A stretch of 51,185 nt of DNA from Dipylidium caninum (lineage: Eukaryota > Platyhelminthes > Cestoda > Cyclophyllidea > Dipylidiidae), in contig QEYB01001236.1 in the NCBI GenBank assembly GCA_017562135.1, positions 1 to 51,185 on the forward strand. Direction: 5' to 3'. Below are positions 1 through 13,755 of this stretch, piece after piece. Position 1 is the first letter of the stretch; every line of letters begins with the position of its first letter. The notes beneath the pieces were generated by a model. It was not told the DNA's origin, made no database searches, and saw nothing but the letters and a program-made list of their open reading frames with translations. A program made the position numbers and the translations under genes.

Positions 1-3000
1 TATTCGGGTCCTCCATCCCCACTCTCTCTCAACTTGACCTCTTCCACTCTCAAATCGCATTGGCAAAAATCCTCCAAATTGCGCGCATCTTCCACCCTTC
101 TGCCACCAAATCGTTCGAGGGTAGCATGGATGAGTTGAACAAGAGTTGTATGTGTGCTATTTCGTCTCAGACGTCGCAGTATTCGGTCCTCCATCTCCCA
201 CTCTACTCTCAACTTGACCTCTTCCATCTCAAATCGCATAGGCAAAAATCCTCCAAATTTGCGCATCTTCCATCCCTTCTGCACAAATCGTTCGAGGGTA
301 GACTGGATGAGTGTGAACAAGAGTTGTAAGTGTGCTATTTCGTCTCAGACGTCGCAGTATTTCGGTCCTCCATCTCCCACTCTTCTCAACTTGACCCTCT
401 TCCATCTCAAATCGCATAGGCAAAATCCTACAAATTGGCGCATCTTCACCCTTCTGCACCAAATCGTTCGAGGGTAGACTGGATGAGTTTGAACAAGAGT
501 TGTATGGTGCTATTTCTCTCAGACGTCGCAGTATTCGGCTCTCCATCTCCCACTCTTCTCAACTTGACCTCTTCCACTCTCAAATCGCATAGGCAAAAAT
601 CCTCCAAATTGGGCGCATCTTCGAGCCCTTCTGCACCAAATCGTCGAGGTAGACTGGATGAGTTGAACAAGAGTTGTATGTGTGCTATTTCGTCTCAGAC
701 GTCGCAGTATTCCGGTCTCCATCTCCCACTCTTTCTCAACTTGACCTCTTCCACTCTCAAAATCGCATAGGCAAAAATCCTCAAATTGGCGCATCTTCGA
801 GCCCTTTCTGCACCAAATCGTTCGAGGGTAGACTGGATGATTGAACAAGAGTTGTATGTGTGCTATTTCGTCTCAGACGTGCAGTACAGTATTCGGTCCT
901 CCATCTCCCACTCTTCTCAACTTGACCTCTTCCACTCTCAAATCGCATAGGCAAATCCTCCAAATTGGCGCATCTTCCACCTTCTACCAATCGTTCGAGG
1001 GTAGACTGATGAGTTAACAAGAGTTGTATGTGTGCTATTTCGTCTCAGACGTCGCCAGTATTCGGTCCTCCATCTCCACTCTTCTCAACTTGACCTCTTT
1101 CCACTCTCAAATCGCATAGGCAAAAATCCTCCAAATTGGCGCATCTTCCATCCTTCTGAACCAAATCGTTCGAGGGGTAGACTGGATGAGTTGAACAAGA
1201 GTTGTATGTGTCTATTTCGTCTCAGACGTCGCAGTATTCGCGTCCTCCATCTCCCACTCTTCTCAAATGACCTCTTCCACCTCAAATCCATAGCAGAAAA
1301 TCCTCCAAATTGGCGCATCTTCGAGCCCTTCTGCCACAAATCGTTCGAGGGTAGACTGGATGAGTTGAACAAGAGTTGTATGTGTGCTATTTCTTCTCAG
1401 ACGTCGCAGTATTCGGTTCTCCATCTCCCACTCTTCTCAACTTGACCTCTTCCACTCTCCAAATCGCATTAGGCAAAATCCTCCAAATTGGCGCATCTTC
1501 GAGCCCTTCTGCACCAAATCGTTCGAGGTAGAGACTGGATGAGTTGAACAAGAGTTGTATGTGTCTATTCGTCTCTCAGACGTTCGCAGTATTCGGTCCT
1601 CCATCTCCCATCTCTTCTCAACTTGACCTCTTCCACTCTCAAATCGCATAGGCAAAAATCTCTAAATTGGCGGCATCTTCGAGCCCTCTGCACCAAATCG
1701 TTCGAGGGTAGACTGGGATGAGTTGAACAAGAGTTGTATGTGTGCTATTTCGTCTCAGACGTCGCAGTATTCGGTCCTCCTCTCCACTCTCTCTCAACTT
1801 GACCTCTTCCACTCTCAAATCGCATAGGCAAAATCCTCCAAATTGGCGCATTCTTCCACCCTTCTGACCAAATCGTTCGAGGTAGACTCGGATGAGTTGA
1901 ACAAGAGTTGTATGTGTGCTATTTCGTCTCAGACGTCGCAGTATTCGGTCCTCATCTCCCACTCTCTCTCAACTTGACCTCTTCCACTCTCAAATCGCAT
2001 AGGCAGAAATCCTCCAAATTGGCGCAATCTTCCATCCCTTCTGCACCAAATCGTTCGAGGTAGACTGGATGAGTTGAACAAGAGTTGTATGTGTGCTATT
2101 TCGTCTCAGACGTCGCAGTATTCGGTCCTCCTCTCCCACTCTCTCTCAACTTGAACCTCTCCACTCTCAAATCGCATAGGGCAGAAATCCTCAAATTGGC
2201 GCATCTTCCATCCCTTCTGACCAAATCGTTCGAGGGTAGACTGGATGAGTTGAACAAGAGTTGTGTATGTGTGCTATTTCGTCTCAGACGTCGCAGTATT
2301 CGGTCCTCCATCTCCACCTCTATCTCAACTTGACCTCTTCCACTCTCAAATCCATAGGCAGAAATCCTCCAAATTGGCGCATCTTCCATCCTTCTGAACC
2401 AAATCGTTCGAGGGTAGACTGGATGAGTTGAACAAGAGTTGTATGTGTGCTATTCGTCTCAGACGTCGCAGTATTCGGTCCTCCATCTCCCACTCTATCT
2501 CAACTTGACCTCTTCCACTCTCAAATCGCATAGGCAAAAATCCTCCAAATTGGCGCATCTTCGAGCCCTTCTGCACCAAATCGTTCGAGGGTAGACTGGA
2601 TGAGTTGAACAAGAGTTGTATGGTGTCTATTTCGTCTCAGACGTCGCCAGTATTCGGTCCTTCCATCTCCCATCTCTCTCCAACTTGACCTCTTCCACTC
2701 TCAAATCGCATAGGCAAAAATCCTCCAAATTGGCGCATCTTCGAGCCCTTCTGCACCAAATTCGGTTCCGAGGGTAGACTGGATGATTGAACAAGAGTTG
2801 TATGTGTGCTATTTCGTCTCAGACGTCGCAGTATTCGGTCCTCCATCTCCCACTCTCTCTTTCCTCTCTCCACTCTCAAATCGCATGGCAAAAATCCTCC
2901 AAATTGGCGCATCTTCCATCCCTTGCACCAAATCGTTCGAGGGTAGAGTGGATGAGTTGAACAAGAGTTGTATGTGTTGCTATTTCGTCTCAGACGTCGC

Positions 3001-3539
3001 AGTATTCGGTCCTCCATCTCCCACGTCTATCTCAACTTGACCTCTTCCATTCTCAAATCGCATAGGCAAAAATCCTCCAAATTGGCGCATCTTCCATCCC
3101 TTCTGCACCAAAATCGTTCGAGGTAGACTGGATGAGTTGAACAAGAGTTGTAAGTGTGCTATTTCGCTCTCAGACGTCGCAGTATTTCGGTACTCCATCT
3201 CCCACTCTCTCTCAACTTGACCTCTTCCACTCTCAAATCGCATAGGCAAAAATCCTCCAAATTGGCGCATCTTCGAGCCTTCTGCACCAAATCGTTCGAG
3301 GGTAGACTGGATGAGTTGAACAAGAGTTGTAAGTGTGCTATTTCGGCTCAGACGTCGCAGTATTCGGTCCTCCATCTCCCACTCTGTCTCAACTTGACCT
3401 CTTCCACTCTCAAATCGCATAGGCCAAATCCTCCAAATTGGCGCATCTTCGAGCCCTTCTGCCACCAAATCGTTCGAGGGTAGACTGGATGAGTTAACAA
3501 GAGTTGTAAGTGTGCTATTTCGTCTCAGACGTCGCAGTA

Positions 3540-4340
3540 TTCGCGTCTCCATCTCCCACTCTTCTTCAACTTACCTCTTCCACTCCAAATCGCATAGGCA
3601 GAAAAATCCTCCAAATTGGCGCATCTTCGGCCCTTCTGCCCACCAAATCGTCGAGGGTAGACTGGATGAGTGAACAAGAGTTGTATGTGTGCTATTTCTT
3701 CTCAGACGTCGCAGTATTCGTACTCCATCTCCCACTCTCTCTCAACTTGACCTCTTCCACTTCTCAAATCGCATAGCAAAAAATCCTCAAATTGGCGCAT
3801 CTTCGAGCCCTTCTCACCAAATCGTTCGAGGTAAGACTGGAATGAGTTGAACAAGAGTTGTATGTGTGCTATTTCGTCTCAGACGTCGCAGTATTCGTCC
3901 TCCAATCTCCCACTCTGTCTCAACTTGACCTCTTCCACTCTCAAATCGCATAGGCAAAAATCCTCTAATTGGCGCATCTTCGAGCCCTTCTGCACCAAAT
4001 CGTTCAGAGGTAGACTGGATGAGTTGAACAAGAGTTGTATGTGTGCTTATTTCGTCTCAGACGTCGCAGTATTCGGTCCTCCTTCTCCCACTCTCTCTCA
4101 ACTTACCTCTTCACTCTCAAATCGCATAGGCAGAAATCCTCCAAATTGGCGCATCTTCCACCCTTCTGACCAAATCGTTCGAGGGTAGACTTGATGAAGT
4201 TGAACAAGAGTTGTATGTTGTGCTATTTCGTCTCAGACGTCGCAGTATTCCGTCCTCCATCTCCCACTCTATCTCAACTGAAACCTTCTTCCCACTCTCA
4301 AATCGCATAGGCAAAAATCCTCCAAATTGGCGCATCTTCC
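3540..4340. repeat. Relic higher-order repeat, copy 1
   Basis: An ordered series of distinguishable A monomers. One has CTTCTCAG for CGTCTCAG plus GTACTCC (3,706-3,726). The next has CTGTCTC with CTCTAA for CTCCAA (about 3,917-3,968). The next has CCTTCTCC, GCAGAAATCC and a CAT-like site (about 4,080-4,160). The next has CTATCTC with CAAAAATCC (about 4,270-4,320). The same order recurs about 885-900 bp (five monomers) downstream. Indels blur exact boundaries. Confidence 0.6.
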
Positions 4341-4429
4341 ATTCCTCTGAACCAAATCGTTCGAGGGTAGATGGATGAGTTGAACAAGAGTTGTATGTGT
4401 GCTATTTCGTCTCAGACGTCGCAGTATTC

Positions 4430-5240
4430 GGTCCTCCATCTCCCACTCTGTCTCAACTTGACCTCTCTCACTCTCAAATCGCATAGGCAGAAAATCCTCC
4501 AAATTGGCGCATCTTCGAGCCCTTCTGCCACCAAAATCGTTCGAGGGTAGACTGGATGAGTTGAACAAGAGTTTGTATGTGTGCTATTTCTTTCTCAGAC
4601 GTCGCAGTATTCGGTACTCCATCTCCCACTCTCTCTCAACTTGAGCCTCTTCCACTCTCAAATCGCAATAGGCAAAAATCCTCCAATTGGCGCATCTTCG
4701 AGCCCTTCTGCACCAAATCGTTCGAGGGTAGACTGGATGAGTTGAACAAGAGTTGTATGTGTGCTATTTCGGTCTCAGACGTCGCAGTATTCCCGGTCCT
4801 CCATCTCCCACTCTGGTCTCAACTTGACCTCTTCCACTCTCAAAATCGCATAGGCAAAAATCCTCTAAATTGGCGCATCTTCGAAGCCTTCTGCACCAAA
4901 TCGTTCGAGGGTAGACTGGATGAGTTGAACAAGAGTTGTATGTGTGCTATTTCGTCTCAGACGTCGCAGTATTCGGTCCTCCTTCTCCCACTCTCTCTCA
5001 ACTTGACCTCTTCCACTCTCAAATCGCTAGGCAGAAAAATCCTCCAAATTGGCGCATCTTCCATCCCTTCTGCAACCAAATCGTTCGAGGGTAGACTGGA
5101 TGAGTTGAACAAGAGTTGTATGTGTGCTATTTTGTCTCAGACGTCGCAGTATTCGGTCCTCCATCTCCCACTCTATCATCAACTTGACCTCTTCCACTCT
5201 CAAATCGCATAGGCAAAAATCCTCCAAATTGGCGAATCTT
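4430..5240. repeat. Relic higher-order repeat, copy 2
   Basis: Repeats the monomer order of the preceding block: CTGTCTC with GCAGAAAATCC (about 4,446-4,500), TTTCTCAG plus GGTACTCC (4,590-4,620), CTGGTCTC with CTCTAAATTGG (4,813-4,873), CCTTCTCC with a GCAGAAA-type site and CATCCC (4,981-5,070), then CTATCATC with CAAAAATCC and CATCCC (5,173-5,250). Five linked variant states in the same order are hard to explain by random error. Confidence 0.65.
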
Positions 5241-6429
5241 CCATCCCTTCTGCCCCACCAAATCGTTCGAAGGTAGACTGGATGAGTTGAACAAGAGTTG
5301 TATGTGTGCTTTTCGTCTCAGACGTCGCAGTATTCGGTCCTCCTTCTCCCACTCTTCTCTCAACTTGACCTCTTGCCACTCTCAAATCGCATAGCAGAAA
5401 TCCTCCAAATTGGCGCATCTTCCACCCTTCTGAACCAAATCGTTCGAGGGTAGACTGGATGAGTTGAACAAGAGTTGTATGTGTGCTATTTCGTCTCAGA
5501 CGTCGCAGTATTCGGTCCTCCATCTCCCACTCTATCTCAACTTGACCTCTTCCACTCTCAAATCGCTATAGGCAGAAATCCTCCAAATTGGCGCATCTTC
5601 CATCCTTCTGAACCAAATCGTTCGAGGTAACTGGATGAGTAACAAGAGTTGTATGTGTGCTATTTCGTCTCAGACGTCGCAGTATTCGGTCCTCCAGCTC
5701 CCACTCTATCTCAACTTGACCTCTTCCACTCTCAAATCGCATAGGCAAAAAATCCTCCAAATTGGCGCATCGTTCGATCCCTTCTGCCACCAAATCGTTC
5801 GAGAGGTAGACTGGATGAGTTGAACAAGAGTTGTTATGTGTGCTATTTCGTCTCAGACGTCGCAGTATTCGGTCCTCCATCTCCCACTCTCTCTCAACTT
5901 GACTCTTCCACTCTCCAAATCGCATATGGCAAAAAATCCTCCAAATTGGCCGCATCTTCGAGGCCTTCTGCCAAAAGAACCCAAAATCGTTCGAGGGTAG
6001 ACTGGATGAGTTGAACAAGAGTTGTATGTGTGCTATTTCGTCTTCAGACGTCGCAGTATTCGGTCCTCCATCTCCCACTCTCTCTCAACTTGACCTCTTC
6101 CACTCTCAAATCGCATTGGCCAAAAATCCTCAAATTGGCGCATCTTCCATCCCTTCTGCACCAAATCGTTCGAGGGTAGAGTGGATGAGTTGAACAAGAG
6201 TTGTATGTGTGCTATTTCGTCTCAGACGTCGCAGTATTCGGTCCTCCATCTCTCCACTCTATCTCAACTTGACCTCTTCCATCTCTCAAATCGCAATAGG
6301 CAAAAACTCCTCCAAATTGGCGCATCTTCCACTCCTCTTTTGCACCAAATCGTTCGAGGGTAGACTGGATGAGTTGAACAAGAGTTGTAAAGTGTGCTAT
6401 TTCGTTCTCAGACGTCGCAGTATTCGGTC

Positions 6430-7240
6430 CTCCATCTCCCACTCGTGTCTCAACTTGACCTCTTCCTATCTCAAATCGCATAGGCAGAAATCCTCCAAAT
6501 TGGCGCATCTTCGAGCCCTTCTGCACCAAATCGTTCGAGGGTAGACTGGATGAGTTGAACAAGAGTTGTATAAGTGTGTCTATTTCTTCTCAGACGTCGC
6601 AGTTTTCGGACTCCATCTCCCACTCTCTCTCAACTTGACCTCTTCCACTCTCAAATCGCATAGGCACAAAAATCCTCCAAATTGGCGCATCTTCGAGCCC
6701 TTCTGCACCAAAGCGTTCGAGGGTAGACTGGATGAGTTGAACAAGAGTTGGATGTGTGCTATTTCGTCTCAGACGTCGCAGTATTCGGTCCTCCATCTCC
6801 CCACTCTGTCTCAACTTGACCTCTTCCACCTTCAAATCGCATAGGCAAAAATCCTCTAAATTGGCGCATCTTCGAGCCCTTCTGCCACCAAATCGTTCGA
6901 GGGTAGACTGGATGAGTTGCAACAAGAGTTGTATGTGTTGCTAATTTCGTCTCAGACGTCGCAGTATTCGGTCCTCCTCTTCTCCACCTCTCTCTCAACT
7001 TGACCCTATTCCACTCTCAAATCCGCATAGGCAGAAATCCTCCAAATTGGCGCATCTTCCATCCCTTCTGAACCAAATCGTTCGAGGGTAAGACTGGATG
7101 AGTTGAACAAGAGTTGTATGTGTGCTATTTCGTCTCAGACGTCGCAGTATTTCGGTCCTCCATCTCCCACTCTATTCTCAACTTGACCTCTTCCACTCTC
7201 ACAATCGCATAGGCAAAAATCCTCCAAATTGGCGCATCTT
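6430..7240. repeat. Relic higher-order repeat, copy 3
   Basis: A third occurrence of the same order: GTGTCTC with GCAGAAATCC (about 6,445-6,495), CTTCTCAG plus GGACTCC (6,588-6,614), CTGTCTC with CTCTAAATTGG (6,807-6,865), a CTTCTCC-type monomer with GCAGAAATCC and CATCCC (6,970-7,065), then CTATTCTC with CAAAAATCC (7,170-7,220). It lies about 2 kb (11 monomers) after copy 2, so the block is dispersed within the arm and not perfectly periodic. A weaker trace of the same order is visible at about 1,390-1,870. Confidence 0.55.
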
Positions 7241-9989
7241 CGAGCCCTTCTGCACCAAATCGTTCGAGGGTAGACTGGATGAGTTTGAACAAGAGTTGTA
7301 TGTGTGCTATTTCGTCTCAGACGTCGCAGTATTCGGTCCTCCATCTCCCACTCTCGTCTCAACTTGACCTCTTCCACTCTCAAATCGCATTAGGCAAAAA
7401 TCCTCCAAATTGCGCATCTTCAGCCCTTCTGCACCAAATCGTTCGAGGGTAGACTGGATGAGTTGAACAAGAGTTGTATGTGTGCTATTCGTCTCAGACG
7501 TCGCAGTATTCGGTCCTCCATCTCCCACTCTCTCTCAACTTGACCTCTTCCACTCTCAAATCGCATGGCAAAAAACCTCCAAATTGGCGCATCTTCCATC
7601 CCTTCTGCACCAAATCGTTCGAGGTAGATGATGAGTTGAACAAGAGTTTGATGTGTGCTATTTCTCGTCTCAGACGTCGCAGTATTCGGTCCTCCATCTC
7701 CCACTCTATCTCAACTTGACCTCTTCCATTCTCAAATCGCAAGGCAAAAATCCTCCAAATTGCGCATCTTCCATCCCTTCTGCCACCAAATCGTTCGAGG
7801 TAGACTGAATGAGTTGAACAAGAGTTGTAAGATGTGTGCTATTTCGTCTCAGACGTCGCAGTATTCGGTCCTCCATCTCCCACTCTGGTCTCAACTTGAC
7901 CTCTTCCACTCTCAAATCGCATAGGCAAAAATCCTCCAAATTGGCGCCATCTTCGACCTTCTGCACCAAATCGTTCGAGGGTAGACTGGATGAGTTGAAC
8001 AAGAGTTGTATGTGTGCCTATTTCTTCTCAGACGTCGCAGTATTCGGTACTCCATCTCCACTCTCTCTCAACTTGACCTCTTCCACTCTCAAATCGCATA
8101 GGCAAAAATCCTCCAAATTTGGCGCATCTGCAGCCCTTCTGCACCAAATCGCTTCGAGGTGAGTGGATGAGTTGAACAAGAGTTGTATGTGTGCTATTTC
8201 GTCTCAGACGTCGCCAGTATTCGCGTCCTCCATCTCCCACTCTATCTCAACTTGACCCTTCCATTCTCAAATCGCATAGGCAAAAATCCTCCCAATTGGC
8301 GCATCTTCATCCCTTCTGCACCAAATCGTTCGAGGGTAGACTGGATGAGTTGAACAAGAGTTGTAAGTGTGCTATTTCGTCTCAGACGTCGCAGTATTCC
8401 GGTCCTCCATCTCCCACTCTCGTCTCAACTTGACCTCTTTCCACTCTCAAATCCGCATAGTCAGAAATCCTCCAAATTGGCGCATCTTCGAGCCCTTCTG
8501 CACCAAATCGTTTCGAGGGTAGACTGGATGAGTTGAACAAGAGTTGTATGTGTGCTATTTCGTCTCAGACGTCGCAGTATTCGGTCCTCCATCTCCCACT
8601 CTCTCTCAACTTGACCCTCTTCCACTCTCAAATCGCATAGGCAGAAATCCTCCAAATTGGCGCATCTTCGAGCCCTTCTGCACCAAATCGCTCGAGGGTA
8701 GACTGGATGAGTTGAACAAGAGTTGTATGTGTGCTATTTCGTCTCAGACACGTCGCAGTATTCGTCCTCCATCTCCCAATCTATCTCAAATTGACCTCTT
8801 CCACTCTCAAATCGCATAGGCAAAAATCCTCCAAATTGGCGCATCTTCCATCCCTTCTGCACCAAATCGCTCGAGGGTAGACTGGATGAGTTGAACGAGA
8901 GTTGTATTGTGTGCTATTTTCGTCTCAGACGTCGCAGTATCGCGTCCTCCATCTCAAAATGCTGTCTCAAATTGACCTCTTCCACTCTCAAATCGCATAG
9001 GCCGAAAATCTGCAAATGGCGCATCTTCGAGCCCTTCTGCACCAAATCGTTCGAGGGTAGACTGGATGAGTATGAACAAGAGTTGTATGTGTGCTATTTC
9101 GTCTCAGACGTCGCAGTATTCGCGTCCTCCTTCTTCCTTCCCCTCTCTTCAACTTGACCTCTTCCACTTCTCAAATCGCATAGGCAAAAATCCTCCAAAT
9201 TGGCGGATTCTTCCTCCCTTCTGCACCAAATCGTTCAGGGTAGACTGGATGAGTGAACAAAGAGTTGTATGTGTGCTATTTCGCTGCTCTCGAGCGTCGC
9301 AGTATTCGCGTCCTCCATCTCCCACTCTCTCTCAACTTGACCTCTTCCACTCTCAAATCGCATATAGGCAAAAATCCTCCAAATTGGGCGATCTTCCATC
9401 CCTTCTGCACCAAATCGTCGAGGGTCGACTGGATGAGTTGAACAAGAGTTGTATGTGTTGCTATTTCGTCTCAGACGTCGCAGTATTCGGTCCCTCCATC
9501 TCCCACTCTATCTCAACTTGACCACTTCCACTCTCAAATCGCATAGGCCAAAATCCTCCAATTGGCGCATCTTCGAGCCCTTCTGCCACCGAATCGTTCG
9601 AGGTAGACTGGATGAGTTGAACAAGAGTTGTATGTGTGCTATTTCGTCTCAGACGTCGCAGTATTCCGGTCCTCTATCTCCCAAACTCTATCTCAACTTG
9701 ACCTCTTCACTCTCAAATCCATATGCAAAAAATCCTCCAAATTGGCGCATCTTCGATGCCCTTCTGCACCAAATCGTTCGAGGGTAGACTGGATGAGTTG
9801 AAACAAGAGTTGTATGTGTGCTATTTCGTCTCAGACGTCGCAGTATTTCGGTCCTCCTTCTCCTTCTCTCTCTCAACTTGACCTCTTCCACTCTAAATCG
9901 CATAGGCAAAATCCTTCAAATTGGCGCCATTCTTCGAGCCCTTCTGCACAAAATCGTTCGAGGGTAGACTGGATGAGTTGAACAAGAGT

Positions 9990-10870
9990 TGTATGTGTGC
10001 TATTTCGTCTCAGACGTCGCAGTAATCGTCCTCCATCTCAAACTCTATCTCAACTTGACCTCTTCCACTCTCAAATCGCATATGCAAAAATCCTCCAAAT
10101 TGGCGCATCTTCGAGCCCTTCTGCACCAAATCTTTCGAGGGTAGACTGGATGAGTTGAACAAGAGTTGTAAGTGTGCTATTTCGTCTCAGACGTCGCAGT
10201 ATTCGGTCCTCCATCTCCCACTCTGTCTCAACTTGACCTCTTCCACTCTCAAATCGCCATAGGCAGAATCCTCCAAATTGGCGCATCTTCGAGCCCTTCT
10301 GCACCAAATCCCCGTTCGAGGGTAGACTGGATGAGTTTGAACAAGAGTTGTATGTGTGCTATTTCTTCTCAGACGTCGCAGTATTCGGTCCTCCATCTCC
10401 CACTCTCTCTCAACTTGACCTCTTCCACTCTCAAATCGCATAGGCAAAAATCCTCCAAATTGGCGCATCTTCCATCCCTTCTGCAAAAAATCGTTCGAGG
10501 GTAGACTGGATGAGTTGAACAAGAGTTGTATGTGTGCTATTTCGTCTCAGACGTCGCAGTTATTCGGTCCTCCATCTCCCAATCTATCTCAAACTTGACT
10601 CTTCCACTCTCAAATCGCATTAGGCAATAATCTCCAAATTGGCGCATCTTCCAGCGCCTCTGCACCAAATCGTTCGAGGGTAGACTGGATGAGTTGAACG
10701 AGATGTGTATGTGTGCTATTTTCGTCTCAGACGTCGCAGTATTCGGTCCTCCATCTCCACTCTCTCTCAACTTGACCTCTTCCACTCTCAAATCGCATAA
10801 GCAGAATCCTCCAAATTGGCGCATCTTTCAAGCCTTCTGCACCAAATCGCTCGAGGTAGACTGATTGAGT
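9990..10870. repeat. Duplicated five-monomer block, copy 1
   Basis: Five successive monomers share linked variants with a block ~2,878 bp (16 monomers) downstream. The order is AAACTCTATC with CATATGC followed by AAGTGTG; then CTGTCTC with GCAGAATCC; then CTTCTCAG with CATCCC and an A-rich CTGCAAAAAA; then CAATCTATC followed by GAACGAG; then a GCAGAATCC monomer ending in GCTCGAGG and TTAACCCGAG. The match stops abruptly afterwards. Confidence 0.65.
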
Positions 10871-12869
10871 TTTAACCCGAGAGTTGTATGTGTGCTATTT
10901 CGTCTCAGACGTCGCAGTATTCGGTCCTCCATCTCCCACTCTCTCTCAAATTGACCTCTTCCACTCTCAAATCGCATAGGCAAAAATCCTCCCAAATTGG
11001 CGCATCTTCGAGCCCTTCTGCACCAAATCGTCGAGGGTAGACTGGATGAGTTGAACGAGAGTTGTATGTGTGCTATTTCGTCTCAGACGTCGCAGTATTC
11101 GTCCTCCATCTCCCACTCTCTCTCAACTTGACCTCTTCCACTTCTCAAATCGCATAGCAAAAATCCTCCAAATTGGCGCATCTTTCGAGCCCTTCTGCAC
11201 CAAAATCGTTCGAGGGTAGATTGGATGAGTTGAACAAGAGTTGTGTGTGTGCTATTTCGTCTCAGACGTCGCAGTATTCGGTCCTACATCTCCCACTGTA
11301 TCTCTCAACTTGACCTCTTCCATTCTCAAATCGCATAGGAAAAATCCTCCAAATGGCGCCATCTTCGAGCCCTTCTGCACCGAAATCGTTCGAGGGAGAC
11401 TGGGATGAGTTGAACAAGAGTTGTATGTGTGCTATTTCGTCTCAGACGTCGCATGTATTCGCGTCCTCCATCTCCCACTCTGTCTCAACTTGACCTCTTC
11501 CACTCTCAAATCGCATAGGCCAGAAATCCTCCAATTTGGCGCATCTTCGAGCCCTTCTGCACCAAATCGTTCAGGTAGACTGGATGAGTTGAACAAGAGT
11601 GTATGTGTGCTATTCTTCTCAGACGTCGCAGTATTCGGTCCTCCATCTCCCACTCTGCTCAACTTGACCTCTTCCACTCTCAAATCGCATAGGCAGAAAT
11701 CCTCCAAATTGGCGCATCTTCGAGCCCTTTCTGCACCAAATCGTGCTCGAGGGTAGACTGGATGAGTTAACCGAGAGTTGTATGTGTGCTATTTCGTCTC
11801 ACACGTCGCAGTATTCGGTCCTCCATCTCCCACTCTATCTCAACTTTGACCTCTTCCACTCTCAAATCGCATAGTGGCAAAAAATCCTCCAAATTGGCGC
11901 ATCTTCCCTCCCTTCTGCACCAAATCGCTCGAGGGTAGACTTGGATGAGTTGAACAAGAGTTTTATGTGTGCATTTTCGTCTCAGACGTCGCAGTATTCG
12001 GTCCTCCACTCTCCCACTCTCTCTCAACTTTACCTCTTCCCACTCTCAAATCGCATAGGCAGAAATCCTCCAAATTGGCGCATCTTCCAGTCCTTCTGCC
12101 ACCAAATCGTTCGAGGTTAGACTGGATGAGTTGAACAAGAGTTGTATGTGTGCTATTCTTCTCAGACGTCGCAGTATTCGGTCCTCCCCATCTCCCACTC
12201 TCTCTCAACTTGGACCTCTTCCACTCTCAAATCGGCATAGGCAAAAATCATCCAAATTGGCGCATCTTCCATCCCTTCTGCCAAAAAATCGTTCGAGGGT
12301 AGACTGGATGAGTGAACATGATTTGTATGTGTTGCTATTTCGTCTCAGACGTCGCAGTATTCGTCCTCCCATCTCTCCAATCTATCTCAACTTGACCTCT
12401 TCCACTCTCAAATCGCATAGGCAATAATCCTCCAAATTGGCGCATCTTCCAGCCCTTCTTGCACCAAATCGTTCGAGGTAGACTGGATGAGTTGAACGAG
12501 AGTTGTATGTTGTGCTATTTCGTCTCAGACGTCGCAGTATTCGGTCCTCCACTCCCACTCTCTCTCAACTTGACCTTCTTCCACTCTCAAATCGCGTAGG
12601 CAAAAATCCTCCAAATTGGCGCATCTTCGAGCCCTTCTGCACCAAATCGTTCGGAGGGTAGACTGGATGAGTTGAACAAGATTGTATGTGTGCTATTTCG
12701 TCTCAGACGTCGCAGTATTCGGTCCTTCTATCTCAAACTCTATCTCAACTTGACCTCTTTCCACTCTCAAATCGCATATGCAAAAAAATCCTCCAAATTG
12801 GCGCATCTTCAAGCCCTTCTGCACCAAATCGTTCGAGGGTAGACTGGATGAGTTGAACAAAGAGTTGTA

Positions 12870-13755
12870 TGTGTGCTATTTCGTCTCAGACGTCGCAGTA
12901 TTCGGTCCTCCATCTCAAACTCTATCTCAACTTGACCTCTTCCACTCTCAAATCGCATATGCAAAAATCCTCCAAATTGGCGCATCTTCGAGCCCTTCTG
13001 CACCAAATCGGTTCGATGGTAGACTGATGAGTTGAACAAGAGTTGTAAGTGTGCTATTCGTCTCAGACGTCGCAGTATTTCGGTCCTCCATCTCCCACTC
13101 TGTCTCAACTTGACCTCTCCACTCTCAAATCGCATAGGCAGAAATCCTCCAAATTGGCGCATCTTCGAGCCCTTCTGGCACCAAATCGTTCGAGGGTGAG
13201 ACTGGATGAGTTGAACAAGAGTTGTATGTGTGCTATTTCTTCTCAGACGTCGCAGTTATGCGGTCCTCCATCTCCCACTCTCTCTCAACTTGACCTCTTC
13301 CACTCTCAAATCGCATAGGCAAAAATCCTCCAAATTGGCGCATCTTTCCATCCCTTCTGCAAAAAAATCGTTCGAGGGTAGACTGGATGAGTTGAACAAG
13401 AGTTGTATGTGTGCTATTTCGTCTCAGACGTCGCAGTAACGGTCCTCCATCTCCCAATCTATCTCAACTTGACCTCTTCCAATCTCAAATCGCATAGGCA
13501 AAAATCCTCCAAATTGGCGCATCTTCGAGCCCTTCTGCACCAAATCGTTCGAGGGTAGACTGGATGAGTTGAACGAGAGTTGTATGTGTGCTATTTCGTC
13601 TCAGACGTCGCAGTATTCGCGTCCTCCATTCTCCCACTCTCTCTCAACTTGACCTCTTCCACTCTCAAATCGCAAAGGAAGAAATCCTCCAAAATGGCGG
13701 CATCTTCGAGCCCTTCTGCACCAAATCGCTCGAGGGTAGACTGGATGAGTTAACC
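12870..13755. repeat. Duplicated five-monomer block, copy 2
   Basis: Carries the same five variant monomers in the same order as 9,990-10,870: AAACTCTATC/CATATGC then AAGTGTG; CTGTCTC/GCAGAAATCC; CTTCTCAG/CATCCC/CTGCAAAAAAA; CAATCTATC then GAACGAG; then CGCTCGAGGG and TTAACCGAG. A shorter echo of the third and fourth members lies at about 12,160-12,500. I read this as a segmental duplication within the array, typical of unequal exchange. Confidence 0.65.
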
